In this document: in pieces, positions 1-10,634 of the stretch | Layout: each line of letters starts with the position of its first letter | Position numbering within the stretch: position 1 is the first letter of the stretch | Source of the DNA: Drechmeria coniospora | Taxonomy: Eukaryota; Ascomycota; Sordariomycetes; Hypocreales; Ophiocordycipitaceae | Length of the DNA stretch: 64,000 nucleotides | Assembly (NCBI RefSeq): GCF_001625195.1 | Contig: NC_054389.1 | Coordinates: 2,108,001-2,172,000 of the forward strand | Direction: 5' to 3' | Notes under the pieces: generated by a model | The model's input: only the letters and a program-made list of their open reading frames with translations | What the model was told of the DNA's origin: nothing | Database searches by the model: none | Translations under genes and position numbers: made by a program

Positions 1-1423
1 GGTGACGGCCGTCGAGGAGCTGGCACCTGGAGACGGACCGCCAGCGTGCGCGTCTTGCTGCCGGCCTGCTTCTGCCGATTCGAGATCTTTCATTCTGCGC
101 ATGTCGCCGGCAGAGGCCTTGTCGACGAGTTCGTTGGGGTCAAGGCCGAACAGGGTGGGCGTGGTGACAATGCCGGTGGCGAGGCTTGAGACAAGATCGA
201 TGACATGGCAGTTCTCCTTGCCCGGGTGCAACCGCATGCCTCGGCCAATCATCTGGACGAGGAGGTTCCTGGACCTCGTTGGCCTCGCGAGGACGATGCA
301 GTCGACGTTGGGGATGTCTGTGCCTTCCGTAAAGACGCCACAATTGACGAGTACGGGAAATTTGCCCTCCTTGAAATCGTCGAGAATTTTGGCTCGCTCC
401 ATCTTGGGGGTGTCACCGGTGACGAAGCGGGCGTCGAAGCCAAGCTCTCGAAACTTGCTGGTCAGACCGGAGACGTGGGCCAGATCAACGCAAAAGACGA
501 GCGTCGACTTCCTTTCCGGAGCCTTGGCCAGCCAACTCCGGACGGTAATGTCGTTGACTTCGTCTGTGTTGACGACCTTGGACAGCTCGCCGGTCTGAAA
601 GTCCCCGAAGGCGCCGCTCTTGACCTTGGACAGGTTGGCGGATGACTCGACGGTGGTGAATATGACGTCGGACAACCATTTATCGGCAATCATGTCTATG
701 TAGTCCCTATGGTAGACAATCTCGTCGATGGCGGCCCCGAGCTTGACTCCGTCGAAGCGCGAGAAAGTCGCGGACACGCCGATGAGCGAGGGAGAGTCCT
801 TCTGTTTGCGGTCGAGCCCGAAATGTTTGAGGGTCTTGAGGTAGCCCGGGGCGACAATGTGATGGGCCTCGTCGACGAGGACGAGCTTGAAAGTGGACGG
901 GTCAAACTTTGCAAGGCGGTCTTTGGAGACGAGGCTCTGGACGCTGGCCAAGGTGATGTCACTGGTGCCGGATGCGTGGAGGGAGCCCATCTCGATCTCG
1001 ATCGTCTTGTCAGGGTACGCAAGCTGACAATGCCTGGCGGCCTGCTCGACTAGCTCACGGCGGTGGGCCAGAATGAGGGTGCGGTCGCCTCCGTTGGGGT
1101 GCGCGTGAATGCGGTCAATGAGCTGGGTGAAAATAACCTAGCGGGAGGAACATGAACGGTCAGATGAGGGCTATTCGACTGGACATATCGCCTACAGTTT
1201 TACCGCTCCCAGTTGCGAGCGAAATGCCAATGCGTTTATGGCCGCGCTTGAGGGATGAAAGCACAGATTTGATGCACTCTTGCTGGTAGTCTCGCAGCTT
1301 CGGTTTGCTGTTGGGCACCGACTGGCGCAGCGTTGCGGCCGGCCTGAAGCAAAAGAGATTCCATCTGAGCGAGATCGGCCCCACGACTGAGCGGAAGGCG
1401 CATCTTGCAACGGTACGTAGCAT
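1..1423 (-). CDS. IRC3: Mitochondrial DEAD/DEAH-box helicase IRC3, partial at left edge
   Basis: The gene is read right to left from an ATG at 1423 and runs off the window, so only about 455 N-terminal residues are visible. Exon 1 (1423-1196) ends just after the Walker A motif ATGSGKT (residues 70-76). A 58-bp intron (1138-1195, GTAGGC...CTAG) follows in phase 0, and exon 2 continues from 1137. Exon 2 holds motif II VDEAHH (about residues 164-169), the IRC3-typical block around [12 protein letters not shown], a helicase-C domain, and [13 protein letters not shown] (from about 371). The first 35 residues are Arg-rich with no acidic residue, as in a mitochondrial presequence. Yeast Irc3 is a branched-DNA helicase that maintains mitochondrial DNA; that role here is inferred from family membership. 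It is divergent from RRN5 across about 650 bp. Confidence 0.9.
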
Positions 1424-2074
1424 CGTACATGTTGCGATGCTAGAGATGAGAATGTAGCTGTCGCGCCACAAGATAGAAAAGATGGAAGACGGGGAGGGGG
1501 GGGGGGGGTTCAAATCGAAGTTTTGATACCAAATTGACATATGGAGTCGCGTCGCAGGTTATGTAAGCGCGCGGCAGTTGACGTGAATGTACTTGCTTTC
1601 TCCGTGCAGGGGCGGAGTAATAGTATGTAAGTAAATCTGCTTGCACTTAAGTACTCCGTACTTACTGTACTTAGACTCCGGCAGATAAGTACAAACAAGT
1701 AATAATAAGTACAATAGCAATATGGCTACCAGGCGAGCACCTTCAGTGGGGGTGGCCATCAACTAGCGGGTTACACCAGTGGGCTCTATCAGTGGGCGCC
1801 TTATTATTCACGGAGTCCTACTTTTACTTAAATACCAGTGCTTAACGTGCAAGGCTGCAGCAATGTGCTGGGGGATAATAAACTTCCATTTCTCCAGTCC
1901 ATCGTCAAACACTCGTGGGCCTACGGAGTATACATCTCAGCATCGCTCGCCATTCTCCATCGTCAATACTTCCCGCACACCACGGAATATACAGCAGGGA
2001 TTTTTTATTTTTTTTTCGCATCACAGAAATGTTGTCGCCTTGCGCAGCCGTTGACGCCAACGGCACGAGCGAAC
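1424..2074. other. Divergent intergenic region between IRC3 and RRN5
   Basis: No gene is visible. The stretch holds a G13 run (1496-1508), a GTAC-rich patch (about 1610-1710) with an exact TACTCCGTAC at 1652-1661, and a T-rich run just before RRN5 (about 2001-2015). It must contain both promoters, but I recognise no specific binding site. Confidence 0.6.
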
Positions 2075-3742
2075 ATGGACCCTGAAAGTGATTACTGCCT
2101 CGACGAGGATGACTCTGAACGCTCCGATGGAGTTGCACAGCCGGATGAAACAGTGCTCTCGCCAAGGGAATCGAGCAAAGGAAAATTCAGCTCCCTCGAA
2201 AAACCAGGCAGCGATAGGACGGTCGTCGAAACAGATGACGACAAAGATGACGACAGCGAGAGAGTGACGGTCAAACGGCCTGCGAATGGCGCACCAGCCC
2301 ATCGTCCTTTTAAGCGTCAACGGGGGATTGTCAACACCGACTACCTCGACATGCTCAACATGGACATTGACGACGCGGCGCAAAGAGTATGCCTCGACGA
2401 CGAAGTCAACCTTCCGTCTGCGCAGATTGGACTCACCAGATGGTCGTCATTGGAAAAGCAGCAGTTGTTCGAGGCCATATCGCGGTTGGGGCGGCACGAT
2501 GTATCGGGCATCGCAAACCGCGTCAGGAGCAAGAGCTTGATCGAGATCCAGCAGTACATCGGCTTCCTCCACGAAGCATGCAACGTCAAGAGAAAGGCCG
2601 ACCGGCGATCGATCCTCGTGAGAGCAGAGTTCCCGGCGGCGGTCGAGATGAGCCAGGCTTGTTGCCATGCGCAGGACGAGATTGCGGATGCCATATCTCT
2701 CCGCCAAGAGCAGCGTGAGACGCTGCGTGAAGAGACCATATGGGGCCCAAACTGGGATGTGACTCTCGCCGTCGCCGCAAAACTCAGTGCCGCCGAGGCC
2801 GATCAGCCACCGCCCTTTAGCCAGCTTTTTACCCTCCGTCGGTGGCTCATGCTCTCGGAACGAATATTCATGAACTCGTCGATTCCGAGCAGCAACTGGA
2901 ACTACGTCGACGACGTGCGACCTTCGGTCCGGGCCACGGCGTTTGAAGACTTTCACTCGCTCACTGTATCCATCACGAGGCGGCTCGTCCAGGCCACCCT
3001 CTTCATCAGCATGTCGAGGATCCGGGCCAAGAGGGAACTTGTGGTCAGTACTCGAAGCGTCGTCACCCGCAAGGATGTCGAAGCCGCCATCGCCTCCCTA
3101 GGCATGTCGGTAGATTCGCGCGACTGGTGGCGGAAAAGTGCTAGAAGGCTGCGGTTGGCCGTCTGCGAGGAACCACTCGATCGAGATGCGGATGCGGATG
3201 ACGAGCCGATGACATATGACGAAGTTGAGGCGGCCCTGCGTGAGGGTGAGGCGCGAGGCGTCGATGCTGACCCACCGGCATCCACGGCCATCCCCGACGG
3301 CGGAGCCGATTCGGTTCAAGATTCCGACAGTGACTCGGACGGAGGCTCAAACGGCGATTCAACGGCGGAGGATGATGAGCCGGGCAAGGAGGAAGAGTTC
3401 GACATCGACTGCGAAGCCCGCGAGATACTTCACTACGCGGCGGCGGATCTCCGAGACGTGGCGAGCACGAGACAGGCGCTCCGGCGACGGATCGCGACGG
3501 AACGTCAGCAGGAGGAGCAGGCCGACCAATGCGACAGATACGCAAGCTACCAGGCAGAGACGAAAATGTGGAAAGTGTTGCAGAGGAATCCTCCGGCGGA
3601 GCGGGCCACGGTGTACCATGCTCGTCCGCTGAAGCGGTCTATTTTGCATGTGGAGAGCATATACCCCGTGAGGAACGAATGGACTAGTCAGGTAGACTAT
3701 TGCGGCGAGTGGGAGACGATGGATGAGAATGGCAGGGCGTAG
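2075..3742 (+). CDS. RRN5: RNA polymerase I upstream activation factor subunit RRN5
   Basis: A single-exon gene of 555 residues. The ATG at 2075 is preferred because the frame upstream is open but has no in-frame ATG. Rrn5 is a subunit of the upstream activating factor that binds the rDNA promoter in the nucleolus. The visible basis is a SANT/Myb-like domain from about residue 122 (RWSSLEKQQLFEAISRLG) preceded by the conserved segment with NTDYLDMLN, which fungal Rrn5 homologues share. The N-terminus is acidic and Ser-rich. A Ser/Asp/Gly-rich acidic stretch lies around residues 395-445. The C-terminal part is Arg/Gln/Glu-rich. It converges on EAF7 with only about 230 bp between stop codons. 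Family assignment is strong; the role in this fungus is inferred. Confidence 0.85.
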   Translation: MDPESDYCLDEDDSERSDGVAQPDETVLSPRESSKGKFSSLEKPGSDRTVVETDDDKDDDSERVTVKRPANGAPAHRPFKRQRGIVNTDYLDMLNMDIDDAAQRVCLDDEVNLPSAQIGLTRWSSLEKQQLFEAISRLGRHDVSGIANRVRSKSLIEIQQYIGFLHEACNVKRKADRRSILVRAEFPAAVEMSQACCHAQDEIADAISLRQEQRETLREETIWGPNWDVTLAVAAKLSAAEADQPPPFSQLFTLRRWLMLSERIFMNSSIPSSNWNYVDDVRPSVRATAFEDFHSLTVSITRRLVQATLFISMSRIRAKRELVVSTRSVVTRKDVEAAIASLGMSVDSRDWWRKSARRLRLAVCEEPLDRDADADDEPMTYDEVEAALREGEARGVDADPPASTAIPDGGADSVQDSDSDSDGGSNGDSTAEDDEPGKEEEFDIDCEAREILHYAAADLRDVASTRQALRRRIATERQQEEQADQCDRYASYQAETKMWKVLQRNPPAERATVYHARPLKRSILHVESIYPVRNEWTSQVDYCGEWETMDENGRA

Positions 3743-3973
3743 GCATACTGGATCTTGCAAGAGACAATACTGGACGTGACGGAGACGGAGATGAATGTCT
3801 CGAAAACGAAATCCCCTTCACTGTTTTGGTGCACAGTTGTTTCATGCATCCATGTTCTATGTTCTATGATCTATGATATGATACATTTTATCGATGCATC
3901 TCATCGCTGGATATGTCGGGTATCTCGGAACGGCAGTCGGCAATTCGGGAGGGAAATCAGAACAGACAGGTGC

Positions 3974-4148
3974 CTATCGCCCTCTGCCAGCTCGTCTGCC
4001 CCTGCCTCGTCCTCGTCCACGACCTCGTGCGCCTCCCCGTGGACCTCTGGAAGACGGCGCACCCCGTTCGACGGTGTTCGCCTCCTCGTCGCTTGATGAA
4101 CTCTTCTCATCCGTATCCTCCCCATCCTCCTCTTCCTCCTCTTCGTCG

Positions 4149-4179
<31 letters not shown>

Positions 4180-5033
4180 GCTCCTCCTCCTCTTCTTCCT
4201 CCTCTTCGGTCGTCTCTGCCTTCTCCTTGGCCTTTTCCACCTTGGACTGCTGGCTCGCAGCACGAGTCCGACCCCTCGAGACTCTCGAGGCCCTCGTCGA
4301 CCTCGGCCGTGGCGACGCTGCGGGCTGCCCGTCACGAGCAGCCTCGGCCGAGGCGGCCCTCGTTCTCGTCGCCGTAGCAGCCGCCGTAGGCGTCGCCGTC
4401 GCTGTGGACGCGGCCATGGAGGTGCGCGTGCGCTTCCGGCTGGCGGTCGGCGGCGCAGGAGACAGATCTAGTTGGGGCGGGGATGAGGGCGCATCGCTGG
4501 GTTCGGCAACAGCACGCTGTATCATGAACTGTCGGAAGCGGGAAGCGGGGAGGGAAAAGTCCTTGTACTTGTCGCTGATGACGTCGTCGTCGTCGAAAAA
4601 CTCGCGTTCGTCGATGGCGTCGAGGTTGTAGTAGGTACGCAGTTTGCGCCAGATGTGGGGGATGCGCGTGTGCGGGTAGACGTCGGGATCGAAGCCGTGA
4701 TTCCGGAGGTGCTCGGATATAGAAATCATGCGAAAATGCTTGTGCATACCTAATGGTAGGGGGGTCAGTTAGGTGAAGTTGGCGAGGACGGCCGAAGCTT
4801 GTCATGGACGTTGTACCGGCGGGCTTCCAGCGGATGACGCCCTTGAAGAGCGATGCGACTTGGTCGTCGCTCCAGAGGTCGTTCAGGTTCGCCACAGTTC
4901 GCTTTGGCGCCGTGGCGGGATATGGGGCGAGTGTGGCGGTCGATCGAGGGGTGTCGATGTCAATGGCATCGGCATTGCGAGTCGACGACGGCGTGGAGAC
5001 CGCCTGTCCTCGCGGTCGCTTCCTCGGCGGCAT
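3974..5033 (-). CDS. EAF7: NuA4 histone acetyltransferase subunit EAF7 (CT20 family)
   Basis: Two exons (5033-4817 and 4749-3974) encode 330 residues. The 67-bp intron (4750-4816) is placed so that the conserved CT20/Eaf7 motif reads [19 protein letters not shown] across the junction. Eaf7 is the fungal MRGBP homologue and sits in the NuA4 acetyltransferase complex with Eaf3 and Eaf5. The family domain covers about residues 45-140 ([20 protein letters not shown], then [19 protein letters not shown]). After it come Ala/Thr/Arg-rich linkers, a long Glu/Asp tract and a Gly/Arg-rich tail. The acidic tract is encoded by a GAA/GAG microsatellite, seen as TTC/TCC repeats at about 4133-4210 on the + strand. 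Only the N-terminal domain is conserved in the family; the tail is probably a flexible, charged region. Confidence 0.9.
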
Positions 5034-5775
5034 GACGATGGCGACGAGGAAGGGAGAGGAGAAGGTCTGCCTGTCCTGGGTATGGATGGACGCGGTGGGA
5101 ACAGTGTGGTGTGCCCTTTCTTGGCAGTTGTTGTCCTACCCGGACTGATAGACGATGCGAGGGGCGGACGGGGTTGGTGGTGGTTGATGTTGGACGTTGC
5201 GGTGTGGTGTTGAGAATATGAAGCATGCGCTCCTTTGGCAGAAAGTCGACGTGACAGAACATGGTGGAGCATTTGGTCCGGCCGACGTCCGATGGTCCTG
5301 CGTACTCTGTGCAGCGCAGTACTACGGAATACTACAGTGCTTAGTAGGTAGTGCTGCTACTAACAGGCTAATAGCTTAGCACCTACGGAGTACTCCGTAC
5401 AAGGAATTAGTAGCATTAAAGCATGATTTCGCCAGGTGCAACAGGCGTTGGCAGGGCGGGTAAATTAGGCGCTATAGCTACCTCAGTAGGTAAATACATA
5501 AGGTACTCTGTACCCCGTACTCCACACTGTAGTGCGGAGGGCATGTACTTACCTAGTACCTAAGTAATCGTGCAGAGTACTGTACTCGTCCATACTGTAA
5601 TTACTCCGCAGGTGTTATACTGTATTAATCACTTACTCCGTAGGTGTTAGTACAATGCTTCCAGCAATCGCGTCCCTGAAGCCGCTCCGTCGACACTCTT
5701 CAATCGCCTCTCTTACTCCACACGCCATTCTACTCACTTTCATTCACTGCCGCTGGTGCTTGCAAGGATGCAGCC
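5034..5775. other. Divergent intergenic region between EAF7 and the GCP gene
   Basis: No gene is visible. From about 5280 to 5660 the sequence is dominated by GTAC-containing words and degenerate ACTCCGTA copies, including the perfect palindrome at 5384-5399. A pyrimidine-rich leader (about 5700-5760) precedes the GCP start. The two promoters must lie here. Confidence 0.6.
5384..5399. repeat. Perfect 16-bp palindrome TACGGAGTACTCCGTA
   Basis: Two copies of the dispersed GTACGGAGTA/TACTCCGTAC motif overlap in inverted orientation around a central GTAC. The result is a self-complementary 16-mer in the EAF7-GCP intergenic region. Confidence 0.85.
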
Positions 5776-8739
5776 ATGGGGGGTGACAGTTATCCTCCGA
5801 AGCTAGACCTCTTTTCCATCCCCAACTTTCGACAGACGTCGACTTGGCTGCAGCAGCTGACGCAGGATGCGTCCGAGACGCCCTTCTTCACCAAGCATGC
5901 TGAGGAGCGCGCCGGCGCGCAGGAAATAGCCGACTCATCATCACCCTCGGCTCATGAGGGTGTCTTGGCCCCTTCATTGTTCTCCTTCGCTCCCGTCGCC
6001 CTCGAATCGGGTGGCTTCTTCAAGCTGCCTCCGCTGACGATCGAAGAGCCCGTACAGCGGAACGCGCCATCGAGTCCAGTCCCCGAAAGCGAGAATCATG
6101 GCCAAGCTGAGGCCGGTGCCGGTGCCGATGCCGGTGCCGATGCCGATGAGGGGGCTCACGCCGATGCATGGATGGAGCTGGATAGTCCCGCGCATCCAGT
6201 CGTCGGCTGCAGAACGTGGGATGCCTTCAACCGGGGCCTCGCTTCAACCCATCAGCCGCCGATGCTGATCAGCGAGGCTGGCCCGGCAGCCTACGACGCT
6301 TTGCTCACCTGGAACACGGATCCTCTTGATCTCGAGAACTTGGACGTTGCCATTGTCGACACGCAAGCCTACTTTTCCTCCTTGCTGGCCCTCGCCCTGG
6401 GCCGCGATTCCCTCCTCTTTCGCAAGGACCACAAGCTCGGGGTTTTCAAGCCGGCCATGCCGGCCATGCGCATTTCCGGCTACTCTCGCCAGATTCTCCA
6501 GGGCCTGGAGAACCAAGCTCACTGGTGCGGCTCAACCCTTCTGCAGCTTCGGGCATTTGTTCGATCAGCCTACACCGCATTCTCCTCGCGCTGCGGCGTC
6601 GCCCTCGCGAGCAGCATCGGCCAGATCATCCAGGCTGTGGAGGAGCATGTCGCGACCGACAGGCGCAGCGCCGGCCCCAGCTCGCTATTGCGACTCCGCT
6701 CTACCATTCAAGAGGTGTCGGCAGTGCTGAAGCATTTCGGACGGCTCGTCAAACGGCTTCGTCCCGAGAGCTGCGACGAGGATGTCTTGTCTCTCGTCTT
6801 CAACGCCGCATCATCGGCGGACGATGGCGAAGCCTACATCCGACACATCTTCCGCGAGCTTCTGCGTCGTGTCTCTGTCCCCTGGATCGAGATGGTGGAG
6901 GAATGGATCGGCACCCGGCGAGAGACGGGCATTCCGCTGACGAAATCCAACCTTGGACAGGCCAGAGGCTTCATCAAGGTCAAAACAGACGTCTACGTCG
7001 ATGACTTTGGGCGCGAGATAAGACACGTCGACTTCCAGCTGGCTCATGACAAAGTCCCCAGTTTCATGCCGGTCGACATCGTCGAGTCAATCTTTGAGAC
7101 GGGTCGGAACCTGCGCTTCATCAGGTCATTTCATCCCGACAACTCGCTCGCCCGTCAAGCCGTCATCGAGTCTTGTCGGCCACCCAAAGTTGAATGGCTG
7201 TACGATTGGCACGCGATACTCGACCTGGAGACGCGAGTGTCTCGATATCACGACAACCTGCGCCGTGCCATGCAAGGGTGCCCCCGCGATCCGCCTGAGC
7301 CGACCCCTTCCGTCGACGGCAGTCCGACAGAGCCCGGCTCGACACCCATGCTCGACATTTTCACCCTCGACCAGAGCGCCATGGAGGAGCGGATGCAAGC
7401 GTCGATTGATCGGTTGGACCAACCGGTCGTCGACCTGAACGCGGACGATTCCTTGGCACGGATTGTGCAAGGTCGGCTTGCGGCTGGCCATGGCTATCGC
7501 TCCCTTCCAGCTCGATCCGACCCGATGCCGCACTGGTCCCTGCTGCCCGTTCTTTCATTCGGCTCCGTCGTCTCTTCGCAGGCTCGCATCGTCGGCAAGG
7601 AGAGCGTGCGTCTTCTCTTCGCGGCCCATGACCTCCGTCGGCACCTGAAGCTGCTGCGAGACTTCAACCTCTTGGGCAGCGGACTGTTCTGCAGCCGTCT
7701 ATCGCATGCGCTCTTCGACCCAGATCTCGAGTCGGCGGAGAGGCAACCGGGCGTCGCCCGGCAAGGAGGAGTCATGGGCCTCAGGCTCGGCGGCCGCGAC
7801 ACGTGGCCTCCTGCGAGCTCGGAGCTGCGCCTGGCACTGATGGGTGTCCTCGCCGAAAGCTTCGGCGCGCAGAATGGCCGAGAGCCGGACAAGGTCTCCC
7901 TTTCCGGCCAGTCCTGCCGCTTGCCGGGGGACTTGAGTTTTGCCGTCCGCGACTTGTCGCCCGAGGAGATGGACAGGTGCAAGGACCCACGCTCACTCGC
8001 GGCCCTCGACTTTCTGCGTCTGTCCTACAGCACGCCGTCGGAGCTGCTGGACATGATCAGCCCGGCGCACCTGGCACACTACGACGTCATCTTCAAGCTT
8101 CTGCTGCGCCTGCTGCGGATGCTCTACCTCGTCAACCAGCTGCATCGCGACGCGGGCACCAGAGCCGGCGCGTCGACCAGCCCGAGCAGCGCATCCTGCC
8201 GCTTTGCGCGAGAGGCCCACCACTTTGTCTCCAGCGTCGCCTCCTACTTTTGGGATACGGGCATCGCCGTGCCCTGGCGGGCCTTTGAGAGGAGGTTGGA
8301 CGTCCTGCAGGCTGGGCTGGACAGTCCTGACGATGGCGAGACGGCGACGGCGTTGCCGAGCCCCAGCCAGCTGCGGGAGCTACATGGCCAAGTCCTCGAC
8401 CGCATCATGTATGCCCTGTTCCTGACTACGCGTCAGGAGCCCGTTCTCCGCCTGCTCGAGGGCCTATTGGACACCATCCTGGACTATGCCAACCTCTCAC
8501 GAACGCCAGTCTCGGGGAGAGCCGCGGCCGACGGGGAAGTTGAACAGGAGGCGGCGAGACTGTACGCCAACTTCAACACAAAGATGGGTGGCTTCATCAC
8601 TGTGTGTCGAGGTCTTTCGGAAAAGGGGCGGACGCGAGGGACCGCAGCATTGGGAGGCCTCGGCATTGGCGAGGACAGTTTGGTGGCACAGCTGCTACTG
8701 AAGCTTGACATGGGCGACTATTACAACGTGAATAGATGA
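5776..8739 (+). CDS. Gamma-tubulin complex component, GCP5/GCP6-type (Spc97/Spc98 family)
   Basis: An uninterrupted frame of 987 residues. The family forms the gamma-tubulin ring complex that nucleates microtubules at the spindle pole body. The N-terminus has a fungal GCP-like opening (KLDLFSIPNFRQTSTWLQQL). A low-complexity Ala/Asp/Gly stretch lies around residues 112-132 (GAGADAGADADEGAHADA). The GRIP1 region with LISEAGPAAYDALL follows at about 165-180. The C-terminal Spc97/Spc98 region includes HYDVIFKLLLRLLRMLYLV (about 770-790) and ends in long helices. Length and layout suit the accessory GCP5/GCP6 paralogues better than GCP2/GCP3. I favour a GCP6/Alp16-like protein but cannot separate it from GCP5 without alignment. 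The ATG at 5776 has a good context (G at -3 and +4). Another ATG 8 bases upstream is out of frame and opens a short overlapping ORF. Confidence 0.75.
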   Translation: MGGDSYPPKLDLFSIPNFRQTSTWLQQLTQDASETPFFTKHAEERAGAQEIADSSSPSAHEGVLAPSLFSFAPVALESGGFFKLPPLTIEEPVQRNAPSSPVPESENHGQAEAGAGADAGADADEGAHADAWMELDSPAHPVVGCRTWDAFNRGLASTHQPPMLISEAGPAAYDALLTWNTDPLDLENLDVAIVDTQAYFSSLLALALGRDSLLFRKDHKLGVFKPAMPAMRISGYSRQILQGLENQAHWCGSTLLQLRAFVRSAYTAFSSRCGVALASSIGQIIQAVEEHVATDRRSAGPSSLLRLRSTIQEVSAVLKHFGRLVKRLRPESCDEDVLSLVFNAASSADDGEAYIRHIFRELLRRVSVPWIEMVEEWIGTRRETGIPLTKSNLGQARGFIKVKTDVYVDDFGREIRHVDFQLAHDKVPSFMPVDIVESIFETGRNLRFIRSFHPDNSLARQAVIESCRPPKVEWLYDWHAILDLETRVSRYHDNLRRAMQGCPRDPPEPTPSVDGSPTEPGSTPMLDIFTLDQSAMEERMQASIDRLDQPVVDLNADDSLARIVQGRLAAGHGYRSLPARSDPMPHWSLLPVLSFGSVVSSQARIVGKESVRLLFAAHDLRRHLKLLRDFNLLGSGLFCSRLSHALFDPDLESAERQPGVARQGGVMGLRLGGRDTWPPASSELRLALMGVLAESFGAQNGREPDKVSLSGQSCRLPGDLSFAVRDLSPEEMDRCKDPRSLAALDFLRLSYSTPSELLDMISPAHLAHYDVIFKLLLRLLRMLYLVNQLHRDAGTRAGASTSPSSASCRFAREAHHFVSSVASYFWDTGIAVPWRAFERRLDVLQAGLDSPDDGETATALPSPSQLRELHGQVLDRIMYALFLTTRQEPVLRLLEGLLDTILDYANLSRTPVSGRAAADGEVEQEAARLYANFNTKMGGFITVCRGLSEKGRTRGTAALGGLGIGEDSLVAQLLLKLDMGDYYNVNR

Positions 8740-9201
8740 ATACACGAATACATGAATCCCTGGATAAGCATGGGGTATTGACGAGCAGGCCATGCAGTTT
8801 CGCCAGGTTTTATTCCCATGCAATACTCGATGTCGAGACCAATGGGGACGTATTTTTGTTCTACTTTCATCCGACTGTTGTTTTCTAATAGGTTTTCGAT
8901 CACCTTTTCAATGATTAGTTATTATTACCAGGACTGTTGTTGAGGCAAAATAGCGACCAGCTTACACCTGCAATTAGCACGGAGTAGAGTAATAATACAT
9001 AGTGCGCTACTCCGTACGTATCGGTCGGTGCCCCGCCATGATTCAATTCCCGTGGCCCCTCCATCGCGTCTTCCGTCCGTCCCCACGCGACTTGGTGCTT
9101 CCATGTCACCGACACGCACAGGACAGCGATACTACCATTTCGAGTACAAACACCCGTGCATCTCCCTGCTCCAATCCTGATAGCGGCCTTGACGGGCAAA
9201 T
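8740..9201. other. Intergenic region between the GCP gene and ASK1
   Basis: No gene is seen. The first part should carry the GCP 3' end and the second the ASK1 promoter. An exact TACTCCGTAC lies at 9008-9017. Confidence 0.55.
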
Positions 9202-10634
9202 ATGCCACCCATGCCCCGACCGAGCGTCGCCGCGCGCAACCTGTCCTTGACGGAAGAGCTGGAGAAGCTTGAGCAGTCCATCACGCTCACGCTGCAAGGT
9301 TCGTTGGCGATGTGCCAGCCTTGTCTCTCTCCTCCCCTCTTCCGCTGACGAGGCTGCAGAAATCGACCACAACTTCAGCAAAGCCCACCGGATCGTGACG
9401 ACGAGCATCTTACCAATAGTCGAGCAGTACGGCGAGCATTCGAGGGCCGTATGGGATTCATCCAAGGTGCCATCGACTCCTTGCTCCCTCGCGCCCCATG
9501 GGCGGGCGGCACCAGAGTCCAGAGCTGACAGTGCGTAGTTCTGGAAGCAATTCTTCGAGGCCTCGGCCAACGTCTCCCTGTCGGGCTACGAGGAGCTCGC
9601 AAACGACGATGAGAGTGCCCTGGCCGAGGACAGCACGGCCATGGAGGCAGAGACGACGGCAGACTGCTACACGCCACGGCCCGATGATGGCGATGAAGAT
9701 GACGACGACGCGACGCGGACAACGGCGGCCGAGTCGACACTTCGCGGAGATGAGTCGCTACTGGACGACGGTGAACTTACGGGGAGCACCCCTCGTCCGC
9801 CGGCGACCAGGACAATCCGGGCGCAGCTGTCGCCCCTCGAGTCGCCGTACGAGAAGATGAAGCGCGAGATGAAGCGCGAGGAGAATGACGGAACCACGGT
9901 GCTCGAGGATGAGGACTCGACTGTCTTGTTTGCACAGCGAACCGCACGCCTCCCAGACATGTCGATGACGCCGCGTGGAGCCCCGGATGAGGCGACGGCG
10001 GAGCAGTCGATCCGGCGACACAAGGACCCGCTGCTGCACCGCGTCCTCGACAAGAACTACCGGCTTCAGACGACACCTCACAAGATGCAGTACCGCATCT
10101 CGCCGCTGAAACGGACGATGGAGAAGGAGAAGGTCGCGGAGAAAGCTCGGCCGTGGCAGGATTCTCCGGCATCGTCTCCGGAGATGGCGATCCCGACTCT
10201 GCGCAGCGAGGCCTTCATGTCGCCCTTCAAAGCCAACTCGCGACGGCTTAACCCGACTGCGAGGACGCCTGGGGTGAGCGTGCAGACGCCGGCGACGGCG
10301 AGGAAGACCCGCGACGTCTTTTCGACCAAGATGGACTGGGAGAGCGACGAGGGGGACGACGACCAACTCTACGGCGGCATGAGCCCGCCCAAGACGATCC
10401 AGTTCGCTCTGCCGCCCTCGAAGCTGCTCCAGACACCAGGTGAGTACTGCGAGGGGCGCCAGGTCGCACATTGGCCTCTACGCGAGTGCTAATGCATAGA
10501 TGGTGACAGCGAGGGAAGCGAGCCGGCGAATCGTCGACGACATACTGGTGGATGCCGGTGCGGATCCGGCATCGTCCGAATACAGTCCCACCATGGTCAA
10601 GATGAACGAGGATATTCTCAATGACAGTTTCTAG
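9202..10634 (+). CDS. ASK1: DASH/Dam1 kinetochore complex subunit ASK1
   Basis: Four exons (9202-9298, 9360-9466, 9539-10439, 10510-10634) sum to 410 codons, 409 residues. Ask1 is one of ten DASH subunits that couple kinetochores to spindle microtubules. The Ask1 domain is the first ~75 residues: LTEELEKLEQSITLTLQEID spans intron 1, and HNFSKAHRIVTTSILPIVE and WKQFFEASANVSLSGYEEL follow. The middle and C-terminal parts are Ser/Thr/Pro-rich with SPYEKMK, TP and SP sites, as expected for a Cdk/Mps1 target. The last intron uses the AG at 10508-10509, because only this restores PAREASRRIVDDILV, a C-terminal motif I recall from fungal Ask1. An AG at 10498-10499 shifts the frame. Introns are 61, 72 and 70 bp. 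Confidence 0.9.

Noticed and set aside
10440..10499. Alternative last-intron acceptor of ASK1 at 10498-10499
   Set aside because: It shifts the frame and loses the REASRRIVDDIL motif; the AG ten bases later restores it.
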